DNA from: Leucaena leucocephala
Lineage: Eukaryota; Streptophyta; Magnoliopsida; Fabales; Fabaceae
NCBI GenBank assembly: GCA_037074615.1
Contig: CM073542.1
Location: 19,236,001-19,300,000, forward strand
DNA length: 64,000 bases
Direction of reading: 5' to 3'
Both the position numbers and the translations under genes were made by a program. The notes under the pieces were generated by a model. It had not been told where the DNA came from. It saw only the letters and a list, made by a program, of their open reading frames with translations, and did no database searches. This document shows, piece after piece, positions 23,915-35,227 of the stretch; the stretch's first letter is position 1, and each line of letters starts with the position of its first letter.

Positions 23915-26900
23915 CACTATTGGAAAAAATGCCTTTAACAAAGGTTGGCAATTTTGTGACTAGTGTGAATTCTACCGCTGTGAAAAGTATAATTTAATTT
24001 TTTTTCTTTTTAATATGTCTGTTAATTTTCCATTTAATATAAACCATCATGCATTTACTTTAATGAAGACAGACTAATTTTTAGGCAGCAAAGTATAAAA
24101 TAAACAATGCAAAAATCCAAATTAAATAGTAATAAAGAGTAATAATATAATTCAAATTCTTAATCTTGAAATGAACCAAACCAAAATTTGTACATCATAT
24201 ATACAAGGAAATTGTTTAATGATCAAGGTATATGCATGTCAAATTATCCCTTACTAAGTTAATTAAGTTATCTTCATATCTCATGTTGTTATTGACTATA
24301 AGTTAGAAGTAATAGGTAAATATTCACAATGTGCATAAATTGAAAACTCACTAAATATTAATCGCTTCATACCTTATGTAAGTTCTTCGTGAGCCCTATC
24401 TCAATGATCTTGTGAATATAGCGGATTACATAATATTCATACTCAACACTACCAAGTTGATGGTAGTACTAACAAAATGGAAAAAATACTGAGCATATTA
24501 TGGATTAACTTTATACCTAATAAATTTATAAAAATTGAAACTGAATTATTTGGAAACAAATTGAGGATAAATCCATGTAGAATTAATAATATGTGGATGG
24601 GCTCTAAAAAGGTTGACGCCTTGCACAACCCTATCACTAATTGGAAAAAACATATCATATAACTAGCTAAATTTTATATTTAATAAATCTATGAAGAAAA
24701 ACTCACGTGTTGACAATGGATATAATCTCGGGATGCTATCCAAATATTAAATAGAACCAGTATACCACATGATCTTCAGGGGCAATCACAAGTATAGTCT
24801 AATGCATACTACAAAATATGAATGTTATATATGAATTTATTATAATATGTATATGTGTGTGTCAAGTATAAGAGTATACTTATCATTTAATGTAATGTGC
24901 AAAATATATCTTTCTCTTGAGTCGTGTCATTATGTCAACCATATACATCATTCTCAAGTTCCTATCGATGCCTATCTCTTAAACCCTTTGTAGACATATG
25001 AAGCCATATGTGTCTCCTTTTGCTTCGTCTAGGCATTTTCGATAGAAGTGACTATAGTTCAATAGAGAAAAGAGTCAGTATTGTTCGAATTTATAAAGCT
25101 CTAGTATGGTCAAAATCCCTGATGGAATTGTGAAACTAAGTGCTTCCTCTATTCCTTCCTCTTTTGACTTCGACTTCTGTGGCGCCTTTTTTGGTCATGG
25201 CTTCTTCAATGTTAGCTCCTTTGGTACCTTCTCTGGCACCGGCTCTGGTGTGACCCCTTCCTCAATTTGACTAGTTGTATTGGCCACAAAATAAACTAAC
25301 ATGAAGCATCGTCCAATATGTGGACCTCGTCAGTGAGGTAGAGAATCGGTATAATGCTAAAACCTTTTTTGATTAGGTGTACTGTGACCTTGACTTGGTC
25401 ATGGGGGATTGTAATCTTGTGAATTATTGTGGCACCCAGGCACACAATAGCATGGACAACAAGGGTTGTAGTCCCTTTGTGTGTTATAATATAGAGACCA
25501 CCCTCTTTCCCATCATCCTTGGTGTGTTCAGGGGTAAGGTCAGGATCAGATGGTTAGGAGATAAACTTCTCCTTATTGGCATTGCCCTTCCCACTTGTCA
25601 CCACAGGAAAACCCTGAAGATATGAACAAAATTAGTCAAGATAAAATACATGTTAAATATCCATTAAAAAGAAGTAAATTAAAATTTTTTACCTTTAAAC
25701 TTTGGCCGGTTGTGGGGAAGCACATCATCTTTATGGCTTAGTGGAGTCTAGCATCCATAACCTCATTGAGTTTGGCTTTGACAGCTTGCTAAAGTCTCAC
25801 ATCCATATCGCCGTGCATCATTTGTAACTCCATTTGATGCTGTGCAGCAAGTTCATCTCCAACCTTTTGCAGCTCATCTTTGGACACTATATATATAGAG
25901 GTTTCACTTCTTTTCCGTGATGTGGGGCTAAAAAAACTCTTTTCGTATAGCTCCTTGGGGGCCCTTCTTACTAAACCTGGGTGGTCAATGCTCCCAATAG
26001 CTGTCTCTAAGATACCCATTCCTTTTTCAGGAATAAAAGATGCATGGGTTACTTGTTCATCAAGTGCATCTTACAACATACAAGTAATCAAGTTAAAATA
26101 ACTAAAGAGCACGTAATTATGTATAAATTCTTAGTATTTAAATTAATTACTTACAATCCTCTTAACAATAGTAGCAATCTCTATAGTGATGTATTGTCCC
26201 TTCTTAACCTTTGTAGCCTTCAATTTTATTAGCGAGATGGACGTTGGATGGAAGCAGAAAGGTCTTATGTAGCAACTTGTTGTGTAGACTGCAACTTCTC
26301 TTGAATTATTTTGCTCTCAAGGACACTGTACCTCCTTGACACATAAATAGTGGTACATATTCTTCTTAGCTATTTTCTAATTTCTCTTATTCATAGCCTA
26401 TGAAAATGAAACAAGGTTAGATTAGTTTATAAAAAAGTACATTCATTACTAACTAAATTAATTAAAATATAAGCTTACACAAATTAAACCTTACAAGTAG
26501 CATCTTCCCGCCATTGACGAAACAATGTCCACGCTTCGTCATTAACATTGGGGTATGTGTCATTTGGATGTTCCCCCATCTTACTTCCTCAGAGGTAGTT
26601 ATTTGCAAGGTTGGATTTAAAGTCTCTCCACCATTCATCGCATTACTTTAAGATGCAATGCCTTATGCTTGTTGTGGTGGGAAAATATAAATAAAATGAA
26701 GCTACAATAATTGATAAAAATATTAATAACTAAAGTAGATAGATGAAATATAGAATTAGAAATGTACTAAAATATCCTCCTAAATCATATCCTTGTCTTT
26801 TGGGTCTATTGCCTTCCAATTGGGGTACGCGATGCTAATTTTAGCATGCACTATATAGCTAACATAGCTATTAAGCAATGTCTCATTTATACCAGTTGCC

Positions 26901-28242
26901 TTTATGTCATAATCAAACTCTACTAGCAACTTCATGGAATATATCCTATCATCTGTCTTAGACACCTATTTCATACGAGTCGAGCCTCTTTCTCTTTTCT
27001 TCTCTTACTAACTAGAACTGTCCTGACCTATGTTCTATTCAAAAATATAACATGATATATAATTTTATTTGTTGTGATGTTATTTAACAGTATCCTACTC
27101 TAGTCATCAAATGTATTTATTCATCACCAATTTTGTTGCACAAAATATTATCTTAATAAAGAATCTGGGACCACTAGCTAGCTTGTCTATAATTAATGAA
27201 GAGTCAGCAAGCTTTAACAACCTTGTTTCTTTGAAACAAATCTTTATATATATATATATATATTACACTAATGTATCTTATATTGCTTGCCCAAGCAGAA
27301 GATCAGGTACACTATGTGTATACATAATATAGTATATGATTTGCTCGAAGAGTATAGGAGAATGTCAATTACAGTTATGTTACAGATAAATCGAATCAAG
27401 TTGAATGCATCTATTTGAATCAAAAAATGGCTTTCTCTGTTCTGCGTCCCACAGAAAAGTACGAGTATGCCATATAATAAATCTATCTTCTCTCTTTATA
27501 AACCATCCATAAACTCTACTCACAATACTCATCATCATCATCATCATATATATATACACACCCCTAAACTCTACTCACAATAATCTCTCATCTCTTTATA
27601 AACATGATACAACAGTTAAAATAAGTATGGAAGAATAAAACCAACGTTTTACTATATATAATACTGTGTACACAAAGAAGAGAAATCTCAAAAAAATAGA
27701 AATTTATCATACCTTTGATGACGATAATGACGATAGAGGGAGCAATGGCCACGAAGGGAGAAAATGACGATAGAGAGATCGAACGATGATGGAGGGCACA
27801 AAAAATAGGGAAAATGACAGAAAATGTTTTTTGTCAAAGTTTTTAGTAGTTGGATAGAGAATGAGACTATAAGTGACTGTAAAAATTAAATCTGAAATTA
27901 AAACTAGGCTTTCAATTTTTTGAAATTTTTGAAGACTTTTCACGGCAGCTTTTTAAAAAACAACTTTTAAAAGTCCAGAAAGTAACAGAGGTTTTTCATA
28001 AAACTACAGTCAAAAGTAACTATGTTTACTCTTTCCAAGGTGTTGTGTAAAACTTTTAAATTAAAACGTCAAAAGTAGTAACGTTTACACTTCCCTAGGT
28101 TATGTAATACTTTTAATGTAAAAGTATCTTTAATGGTAATTTGGACAAAAACCGCTGTCAAATATTATTTAAGACTTATTTATAAAAATACACCATTTTT
28201 TTTTTATGAGTACCTCCGTGGAAACTATTTTTCTTAGTAGTG
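23915..28242 (-). mobile_element. CACTA transposon C with TNP1-type remnants
   Basis: The left end is CACTATTGGAAAAAATG; the reverse complement of the right end is CACTACTAAGAAAAATAG. A perfect 3-bp duplication TCC flanks it (23912-23914, 28243-28245). Removing it restores a C-JID reading frame of the host pseudogene (WSTKAP followed by EDDDYICKEW). Coding remnants run on the minus strand, so the transcriptional start lies near 28242. Its 3' part resembles the 3' part of element B (shared stretch about 24060-24240 versus 9780-9930), so both belong to one family. Length 4,328 bp. Confidence 0.85.
25270..27030 (-). pseudogene. CACTA TNP1-like (Transposase_24 type) protein, degenerate
   Basis: Minus-strand pieces in order. 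At 26965-26780 a segment with TGINETLLNSYV and YPNWKAIDPKDKDMI, resembling the N-terminal (S/T)W-x-KVPxxxKDxIW region of CACTA accessory proteins. At about 26650-26490, EWWRDFKSNLANNYL and DEAWTLFRQWRED. At about 26410-26340, MNKRN and NMYHYL. At 26019-25789, RKRSETSIYIVSKDEL and a Gln/Met-rich tail. At about 25620-25270, a C-terminal block ending HILDDASC then FILWP. Stops and probable introns separate the pieces. The assignment rests on motif resemblance. Confidence 0.6.
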
Positions 28243-28485
28243 TCCAGAAGATGATGACTATATATGCAAAGAGTGGGCGCAATATACGGACCTCAGGCCT
28301 AGTAATCAAAATCGTCTCGTGAGCATAATGGTGTTGGAATTAAACGAGGAAACATGTTGGCAGCACCTAAAAACTCATATTAATACTTCCCTTCACATTC
28401 AATTTTCTCCTTACTCCAATTTTATGGGTGTTGAGAGTGTTATGCAGTCACAACGATTTCAACCAAGTCACCCAACCACAACTTG

Positions 28486-29044
28486 CTACTCATGATGAGC
28501 TCAAGCTTCTCAGGAGAGTATTTAAGTACTTTGAGAAAAATACAACGATTGCTCATTCAGGAAACACAGCAACATGGGCAATAGGGTAACGATAATGACT
28601 CATCTTCTTCCTACTCCTTCCATTCTATAATATAATTTGAAAATATTTGTCATCTTAGGTTTTTAAAAAGAAACCATTAAGTAAAAAGTGTGACCAATAA
28701 GAGTTTCGTAAATAAAAAAATGACCCTTGACTTTTCTACATCTGTTGCTGATGAAAAACTTTCAAAACCATTCACAGGCCATATGCAGAAGTTATGAGGC
28801 ACAAGTTCCACAAGAGAAGGTGATTCAATTCAAATTATTTGGTTGACATATATAGCAGTAGCAATGTCATGCTCACATCAAATGCTCTGTTCTTGTCACT
28901 TGAAAAGCCTCAAATCTTACAAACAGAGCTATTTACAGAAAAGAGCAACTGCAAAATTGCTTCAACAGTTCTGCTCATTTCCATACATTAACTGAGTACG
29001 TAAAAGACGAGAGGTATCTTAACCTATTTCACTCTCTATTTTTT
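28486..29044. other. Intergenic gap between the convergent TNLs
   Basis: About 560 bases separating the end of recognisable pseudogene sequence from the stop codon of the intact TNL. It must hold the 3' untranslated region of the intact gene on the minus strand. No separate gene or clear polyadenylation signal can be assigned. Confidence 0.5.
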
Positions 29045-29620
29045 TTATACAAATATTTTTATTGTTCTATCCAATGCGGTGTCAGGAATGCAGACCTCAG
29101 AAGTATCAATCGATTTGTTCAAATAATCTGTGTTTCCCCACTCTTTCAAATCTTCTTTACATATGACCCGCGATCCACAACCTCCTATCTTAAGCATGTC
29201 TCGACATGGAGAATGAAAGCTAAATTTGATGTGAAGGCAATTATTGTTATGGCCTCTGAGATGTTGCCAACATGTTTTCTCATTCAAATGCAACACCATT
29301 ATGCAAAGGTGAGGACCCTCCTTAAGGACAACACCAATTTCATGTCCCCACTTTTTCCTTATGTACTGACCATCTTCAGGGGCTTTACTACTCCATGAAA
29401 TGTGGAATCTATCAAATATACACGGCATAATTTGAAACTTGATGCAAACAGCAAGTCCTGACCATTCACTTGCACGGACATGTTGAGGGATGTCCACTAT
29501 TAATTCATATTTGGATCTATAGAAATCTGAAGGAACATAATCTTTATTTGGGAACCATGATGGTATTTCAGATCCCCAAATAATTGCAAAAAAATCTCTC
29601 TGGGGAAGATATTCTGCTTG
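29045..29620 (-). CDS. TNL exon 5: post-LRR C-JID domain
   Basis: Encodes about residues 953-1143 and ends at TAA (29045-29047). It carries the C-JID signature FFAIIWGSEIPSWF (Gly968, Glu970, Pro972, Trp974 in the joined numbering), then SEWSGLAVC and later beta-strand segments. In known TNLs (RPP1, ROQ1) this domain contacts the effector. The acceptor chosen is TTGTTGCAG before CAAGCAG; alternative AG sites lie a few codons upstream in the same frame. Confidence 0.82.
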   Translation of the reverse strand, partial: QAEYLPQRDFFAIIWGSEIPSWFPNKDYVPSDFYRSKYELIVDIPQHVRASEWSGLAVCIKFQIMPCIFDRFHISWSSKAPEDGQYIRKKWGHEIGVVLKEGPHLCIMVLHLNEKTCWQHLRGHNNNCLHIKFSFHSPCRDMLKIGGCGSRVICKEDLKEWGNTDYLNKSIDTSEVCIPDTALDRTIKIFV

Positions 29621-32600
29621 CTGCAACAACATTAACCTATTATGAACCATACCTACCTAGGACATTAAAGGAGCATGTAGAAATACACAAAAAGAGACTA
29701 ACATACCTCAATGTGCTTGAGCAGTGTATTCTCATACTTAACTCGATGACGGTACTAAAAACAGGCAAATAGTCATGTTATGTGTACATAGATAAAAGAA
29801 AAGGATCCATAGATCAGTGGATGGATCATAGTTAGTCGAACATACCTCATGGTCAAGTGATGAAACCATATTCCATAACTGTGTTTCTGATAAAGGTTCC
29901 ATTGAATCACAACCCGCTGCATCTAATCGAATTAATTGTGGTGGAAGCTTGGGTAGTGACTTGAGCCTCTTGCAGGAACTCAGAAATAGAAAGCGTAGTC
30001 GAAAAGAATTACACAACCAACCATCATGTAGATTAACAAAATCATTTGCTCCAAGATTTAATACAACTAACGATGACAAACCGCTGAAATCTTCAAGAAA
30101 TGATCCATCACTAAGGCCACAAGCGCTTAAGTCTAGCTCTGTTAATGACAGTAGATTAGAGCTGAAGACTTGATTACTTAATGGAGCATTGAGGACACTC
30201 ATGTGTGTTCTGATATTTTGACTCACACCATCTTCTTTGGAGACCTCAGTTTCATTCAATCTTTCTTGCCCCTTCAAAAGTTTCGAGCAACCAGAACTGT
30301 CAAGCGTTTTGAGATTCTTCATATTGCGGAGGACAAGCGGACAAAAAACAAGATGCCCACAATTTCTCATTTTCAAATCTCTAAGACCAGTCAAAAATTC
30401 AAATGACTTGGGAAGTTTCCCTATAGCAGCATAACTCACATCAAGCGAGGATAATGTCTTCATACCTTCCCCAAACTCTGGGAGCACTGAAACTTTATAA
30501 CACCGCCTAAGGAGTAACTTCTCCAGGGAATTAATTTCCAACTTTCTTGGAAGGACTTCAAGACTTGTGCACCCGCACAAATTCACTTTCGCAAGCCTTT
30601 TCAACTCTCCAAGGGAATGATGAACCACAACAAGGGATAAGCACCCTTCTAAAATTAAATTTTCTAAATTCGGAACTCCGGAGAAATCTGGAGTTTCAGT
30701 CAAATTTTCAGAAAAGCTCATATCAACAAACTTCAAGTTTTCCATAATCTGAACAAATTAACAAGAGATAGGAAAATTTGTCTCAGAAAACATTTTTCAT
30801 AGTCTGAACAAATTAACAAAAGAGATAGGAAAACCATGTACTGATATGCACCATATTCATCAATATATATATGGCAGTGTTCATTTTTTTATGAACAATG
30901 ATGAATGTAACTTACTCACCTGCATGCCATTCCAAAGTTGTCTTACATCGCTATGCTGCATTCGAATATCAACAAGTTTATTCAATGGTGTTCCAAGTGG
31001 AAGAGCTTCTAGAGAGCAAAATGGCCATTGAACAACTCTTAATGCACTAGAAAGGCATTCAAGACCATTGCGAAGTTTCAATCTTCTCCGAATGATGAGT
31101 AATCTGAGATTAAACATCTTCGAAAAAGCATGACGTTCCCAAGATACTTCAATTCCATTATATTGGTTCGAAAAACGATCAGGAACATCCAGTGGTGAGG
31201 AATCTAACACAATGCTTTGTATTGCTTCAGTTCCCTGATAAAAATATCGATTCCCAAGAAAAAAACGTGAGCATTGTCAGGTTTCAGAGAAAATAAAGGG
31301 TAAGAGAGATTAGTTAACTAAACATTTCATTAAATGCGGGGTATGTATGGTATAAGGGCATATGACTCGACAACTTGCCTAACAAAATACAGAACCACTC
31401 AACTAACTTATAACTAGTAGTTATACTCTACTAGCCTCCCGCAAACTCAAGGTATCTTGGAACTTGAGTTTAGACTTTAGTAAATTTAAATCCTATGCTA
31501 GACAGTGGCTCTTAGTAAATATGTTTGCTATCTGATGTACAGAAAGAATGTGATGAACAAGTAGTTGGTTGGTTCTGCAACACTTTTTCTCTAATAAAGA
31601 GTAGGTCAAGCACCATTTGCTTTGTATTTAATTGTTTTTCAGCCACGACATTAAATTGAAGAAAAGTACAAAAAGCATCAAACTTACGTCTAAGTAAATT
31701 TAATCAACAAAACGAGAGGATGGTCAACGAAAGCAATGTAATAAAGATTGTCATTAACTGAAGGACAAGGAGCAAGGCCCCACCAGAATCAATAGATACC
31801 AGGTCAAGGGGTGAATTGTATATAGTACTGGAGGATGGTGAAGGCAGTTTATGTGATTTGCCCATACAGCATGCTAAACAAAAAGTAGTGTAGCATTTAT
31901 TGGAGAAAACAACGTTACAGCCTTTTAAAAGTCTAGGAAGTATAGCGAAAGGAAAGTGTACCTATCTTTGATTCCACAAATCTATAGAAGGATGTGTCAG
32001 TGATACATTTAATAGTGTAGAAAATTAAGGCAGCAGAAGACAAACTTAAATTACTAATGAGTATTTAGAAATAATGTACTCACTTTATCATTTTTCAATA
32101 CTTCATCGATGTCTTTTAGATTCCACAACCTACTTGGTCCATGGGCATGACCTGGAGATTCTTGAAAAACAATACTCCTAGCTAATTCTTGAAGTAAATC
32201 ATGCACCTCTAATATGGTTTCTCCATCCGATGTTTTCTTTTCAATCAATAGAGCTCTTTCAATCAAAATATTTATTCCAATTGTCGGATGAAGACCACAA
32301 CTTTTCAAAATTTGAGCTACTTCATCTCTTTTCCATCCGTTGAAGAAACAAGCAATATCTAAAAATATTGTCTTTTCTTCATCATTCAATCCACGGTAAC
32401 TTATTTTTAGAATTTGAAAAATATCATCATTAGGAATTTGTTTCATCCTTTCTAAAGCTTCTTCCCACTCAAGGAGACTTCTTCCACAAAGAAAGGAACC
32501 TAAAACATAGAGTGCCAATGGAAGACCTCCTGCATATTTAAGCACGGTTTCTGACAATACAAAATAATCGTCTTCAGGATGATCTTTCTTAAATGCTTTC

Positions 32601-35227
32601 TTGGAAAAGAGCTGAAGAGATTCATCTTTTTCCATGGGTCTGACCTCATATATTCCATGCACTCCCTGCGATTTCAATAAGTGCAAATTTCTCGTTGTTA
32701 TAATTACTCTACTCCTTGACCCAAACCATTTTGGACTTGCCAAATTCTCTAATTGACTCTCATGACTTACATCATCTAGGACAAGGAGAACCTTTTTATT
32801 CCGAAAAAGTCCATTCAGAATGATCTTCACAGAATGCTCGTCGCGTATCTTTTTCCCTTTATTCAGTTGTAAAAGAATATCCTTCTGTAAACTAACTAGG
32901 CCTTGTCTTTCTGAAATCTCCCTAACATTAGCAAGGAAGCAAGACATTTCAAATTGACCAGAGATTCTTTCAAAAACAACTCTAGCAAGAGTTGTCTTAC
33001 CAACACCACCCATACCCCATATCCCTACAAAACGCATGCCATCCGCCTCTATCTCTAACAGTGAATTTATCTGAACCATCCTTGACTCAATTCCAACTAA
33101 ATTATCGTCATAAGATGGCAAATTAGAACATAAAGTGTCCCATACTGCTTCAACAATGTCTTGGATGACTTCTGTTTCATGCCTAACCAATAAACGTAAT
33201 ATATATATATCCATGAGCTTATAAATATGAATTATAGTGCTTCACCAAATAAATAAAATAAGAATTATAGTCACAATATAACAGAGAAACAAATTTTAAA
33301 AAGATGAACATCGTTCACTGAAAGTATTATAATCAATGTTGATCTTTAATTGGGCCGGGGTTTTAGGCGACTTAACATTCAAAGCGAGTGGAGATAAGGC
33401 TTAGATTTGATAATGGGAAGAGGGAGCATTGATAGATATAATCCATATTTGGATATAATGCAGAGAGCATTAGTGGGTTAAATGTGAACCTCACTCATGA
33501 AGCAGGGAAAGATTTCACTAACAAGGTTCAATGGTCCACACTCTTTAGGTACATCTGCAAGGATATTTGGGCGGCCCGATGTAATAAACTTTTTGGGGAG
33601 ATGGATACAAATGAACCGAGATGCCTACTCTAGTTTGTTCCGAGATTGCATGCATCAGGATCTCATGTCAAGTTGTGTGTTCTATAAAGGTGCTTCTTAG
33701 AACAGTCAACAAGATCATGTTTTAGATAAGGACTTCATCAGACTAGAGGTGGACGGCTCAGTTCTTCAGAATGGTAATAGTGACTGTGGTGGAGTCATCA
33801 AAGTTAACGAAGGTAGATGGTTATGTGGTTTTATGTGTAAGCTCACAACGGTTCCCCCAACCATTGCGGATACGATTGGGATCATTCATGGTTTGAATCT
33901 TCGCTGGAATAAAGCTATAGGAAAATTGTCAACTTATCGGATTGTTTTAAGGATATTAACTTGGTTTATGGGGGTGTAATAGTACTCATCCATTCAAAAG
34001 ATGTCGTGGATGAGGCTTGTCTGATAAACTGGCAGATTTGTTTCCATCATATTACTACTAGAGAAGGAAACACTGAAGTAGATATTCTTTAGCTAAGCAC
34101 TCACTCTCTTGTTGGGAATTTTTGTATACTTAACTTGATCAACCACCACCTTTTCATGGGGTAGTAGTTGATGAAAGAAACTAGTCTTCTTGTTGTTAGG
34201 TTTTTTGATGTAATGCTTTCTTGATTTAGTGCAGTATTTAGTATTACTCAAAAGAAAAATTGAGGATACGGATATCATCCATTATTGGATCGATTAGCTC
34301 ATGAGTTAAATATAGATAATAAATTTGCAGAAGTTAAAAAAACTAGTTGCGGTAATTATATATAAAAAAATATTTATTAGTTTTCTTAAAATATCTTCTT
34401 AATCATTTTGCATTGGAAACTACTTTTTTTAATAAAAACTTTCTTTAAAATAGTCAATCAATAGGAAGAGTCTAGACAGAAAAATTTAAATTTAGAAAAT
34501 AAGGTGAATTAAAATGTTATATTTATAATCAAAACAAATTTTTCTATTGGCTATTATATTTAGGATGGGAAGAATGTATATATAATTGGAAAAAACATGC
34601 ATGTGGATTATGTGCATTCACTAAGTTTGGATGCAACTTTATTTGAGTTCGCTACTTGATATATATAATCGGAAAAGAAAAAACTTACCGACTCGTAGTG
34701 TCCAAGCCTGACAAATTGCTAACTTGTGACAAAGCGTCTCTCCATTTCTGAACCTTGTCTTTGCTATTTTTGAATCTCTTTTCATGTTTGGTTAAAGCTT
34801 TTCCGAAACTATTTCTTTGATACCTTACATCAGATGGATCTACACCATAGAAGACAGGAAAAACTTGTCCACCAAATTCTTTCCGAGATTCAAGAATCTC
34901 CTGAAGTTCATCTAAGCACCATGTAGAATTTGCGTAATTTTTGGAGAGAACAACAACAGCACAGAGAGAATCCCTGATGGCTTCAAGGAGTTGTTGTTTA
35001 ATAACTTGTCCTCTCTCTATTCCTTTATCATCCCTAAAACATCTGACGCCACTTCTAATAAGAGCATCATATAAGTGATCTGTGAAATTCAAGCGAGTGT
35101 CTTCTCCTGCAAAACTCAAGAATACATCAAACTTCCATTTTGAAGATGAGCTACAAGTAAAGGAGATTGGGGAAGATTCTTCTATGGGGGTATGAGGCAT
35201 GTCAATGCGTCGATCTCTTGGATGCAT
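29045..35227 (-). CDS. TIR-NBS-LRR (TNL) immune receptor, five exons, apparently intact
   Basis: Intracellular plant immune receptor of the TNL class; the family senses pathogen effectors and signals through TIR NADase activity and EDS1. Proposed exons on the minus strand: 35227-34689, 33182-32084, 31234-30920, 30748-29846 and 29620-29045. Every intron is GT-AG, the phases agree (intron 1 splits an Arg codon after two bases, the others are phase 0), and the joined frame is open for 1,143 codons, a normal TNL size. Order: TIR (about 30-178), NB-ARC (about 200-510), LRR (about 550-950), post-LRR C-JID (about 953-1143). The ATG is the first Met of the open frame and lies shortly before the TIR, as is usual. 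The exact exon 5 acceptor is the least certain junction. The neighbouring pseudogene at 20-28.5 kb is a convergent paralogue. The effector recognised cannot be inferred. Confidence 0.9.
29846..30748 (-). CDS. TNL exon 4: leucine-rich repeat domain
   Basis: Encodes residues 652-952. It begins IMENLKFVDMSFSENL and continues through TNL-type LRR units (for example NLENLILEGC, LAKVNLCGCTSLEVLP, SSLVVLNLGANDFVNL), ending LKSLPKLPPQLIRLDAAGC then LDHE. Acceptor TTCAG precedes ATTATGG; donor GAG|GTATG. This exon is the likely main surface for effector or partner binding. The paralogous exon at 21000-21780 is clearly related but broken. Confidence 0.9.
30920..31234 (-). CDS. TNL exon 3: NBS-LRR linker and first leucine-rich repeats
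   Basis: Encodes residues 547-651, opening with GTEAIQSIVLD, the usual start of the TNL linker exon, and ending in QLWNGMQ. It carries the AFSKMFNLRLL element and the LRVVQW strand typical of the first TNL LRRs. Acceptor TCAG precedes GGAACT; donor is CAG|GTGAGT. Length is 315 bases, phase 0 at both ends. Confidence 0.88.
31340..31780. repeat. Possible retroelement fragment in TNL intron 2
   Basis: Contains TAGCCTCCCGCAAACTCAAG and TAATAAAGAGTAGGTCAAG, a phrasing I associate with the region around plant Ty1/copia termini. No open frame remains. The intron (31235-32083) is otherwise AT-rich. Confidence 0.3.
32084..33182 (-). CDS. TNL exon 2: NB-ARC nucleotide-binding switch
   Basis: Encodes residues 181-546. 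Seen in order: P-loop GMGGVGKTT (about 236-244, Lys 242), RNBS-A (FLANVREISE), kinase-2 LLVLDDV (about 312-318), RNBS-B RVIITTR, GLPL (399-402), RNBS-D FLDIACFF (about 453-460). The MHD switch reads VHD (506-508), keeping the His and Asp but with Val first. Acceptor TTGGTTAG precedes GCATGAAACAG; donor is AAA|GTGAGT. The in-frame ATG at 33214 lies in the intron and is not the start. Confidence 0.92.
33370..34260 (+). pseudogene. LINE 3' remnant (RNase H region) in TNL intron 1, antisense
   Basis: Plus-strand pieces read YICKDIWAARCNKLF (about 33550-33600), then 33749-33979 with VDGSVLQNGNSDCGGVIKV, GRWLCGFMCKL, TIADTIGIIHGLNL and RWNKA. This is the RNase H-like domain (RVT_3 type) found at the C-terminus of plant non-LTR retrotransposons. 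Further on, GLSDKLADL-like and HGVVVDERN resemble the usual LINE tail. Several frameshifts and stops. It sits inside the 1.5-kb intron 1 (33183-34688), opposite in strand to the receptor gene. Confidence 0.7.
34689..35227 (-). CDS. TNL exon 1: TIR domain
   Basis: Encodes residues 1-180. The TIR begins near residue 32 with the FDVFLSFAGEDTR signature, followed by the BB-loop region (GIERGQVIKQQLLEAI) and STWCLDEL. In this family the Glu of WCLDEL (residue 107 here) is the catalytic NADase residue, and it is present. FPVFYGVDPSDVR follows at about residues 123-135. The exon ends with two bases of an Arg codon, then GTAAGT. The first 30 residues are a Ser/Pro-rich leader with no obvious signal peptide or membrane segment. 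Confidence 0.92.

Larger units (their letters stand above)
20020..28485 (+). pseudogene. TNL pseudogene split by two CACTA insertions
   Basis: Paralogue of the intact TNL on the opposite strand. No TIR or P-loop is present. It starts near kinase-2 (VFLVLHDL at about 20065, with His where the family has Asp), then RNBS-B SIIIITTRDSQLL, a stop, and 20219-20464 with LSESVVEYAGGGLPFALEVL and LGSFLC. RNBS-D is degenerate and the MHD region is deleted. Linker/LRR start lies at about 20655-20883 (AFSKMSNIRFLLLY; QLWNGIQ then GTGAG). The main LRR exon is 21000-21780, broken by a short tandem duplication and a stop after PLSSDR. C-JID pieces are at about 21962-22021 (ILSWFPNKEY), 23771-23914 (EWSAVVVC, WSTKAP) and 28246-28485 (EETCWQHL), separated by transposons at 22022-23770 and 23915-28242. 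Stops and frameshifts elsewhere show it is dead. Confidence 0.88.

Noticed and set aside
29949..30747. Plus-strand frames across the TNL LRR exon
   Set aside because: Antisense shadows of the real minus-strand exon.
33183..33214. ATG at 33214 as an independent start of an NBS-only gene
   Set aside because: A good acceptor (TTAG) at 33183-33184 joins exon 1 in frame, and the residues before His181 are intron-like (TA-rich).
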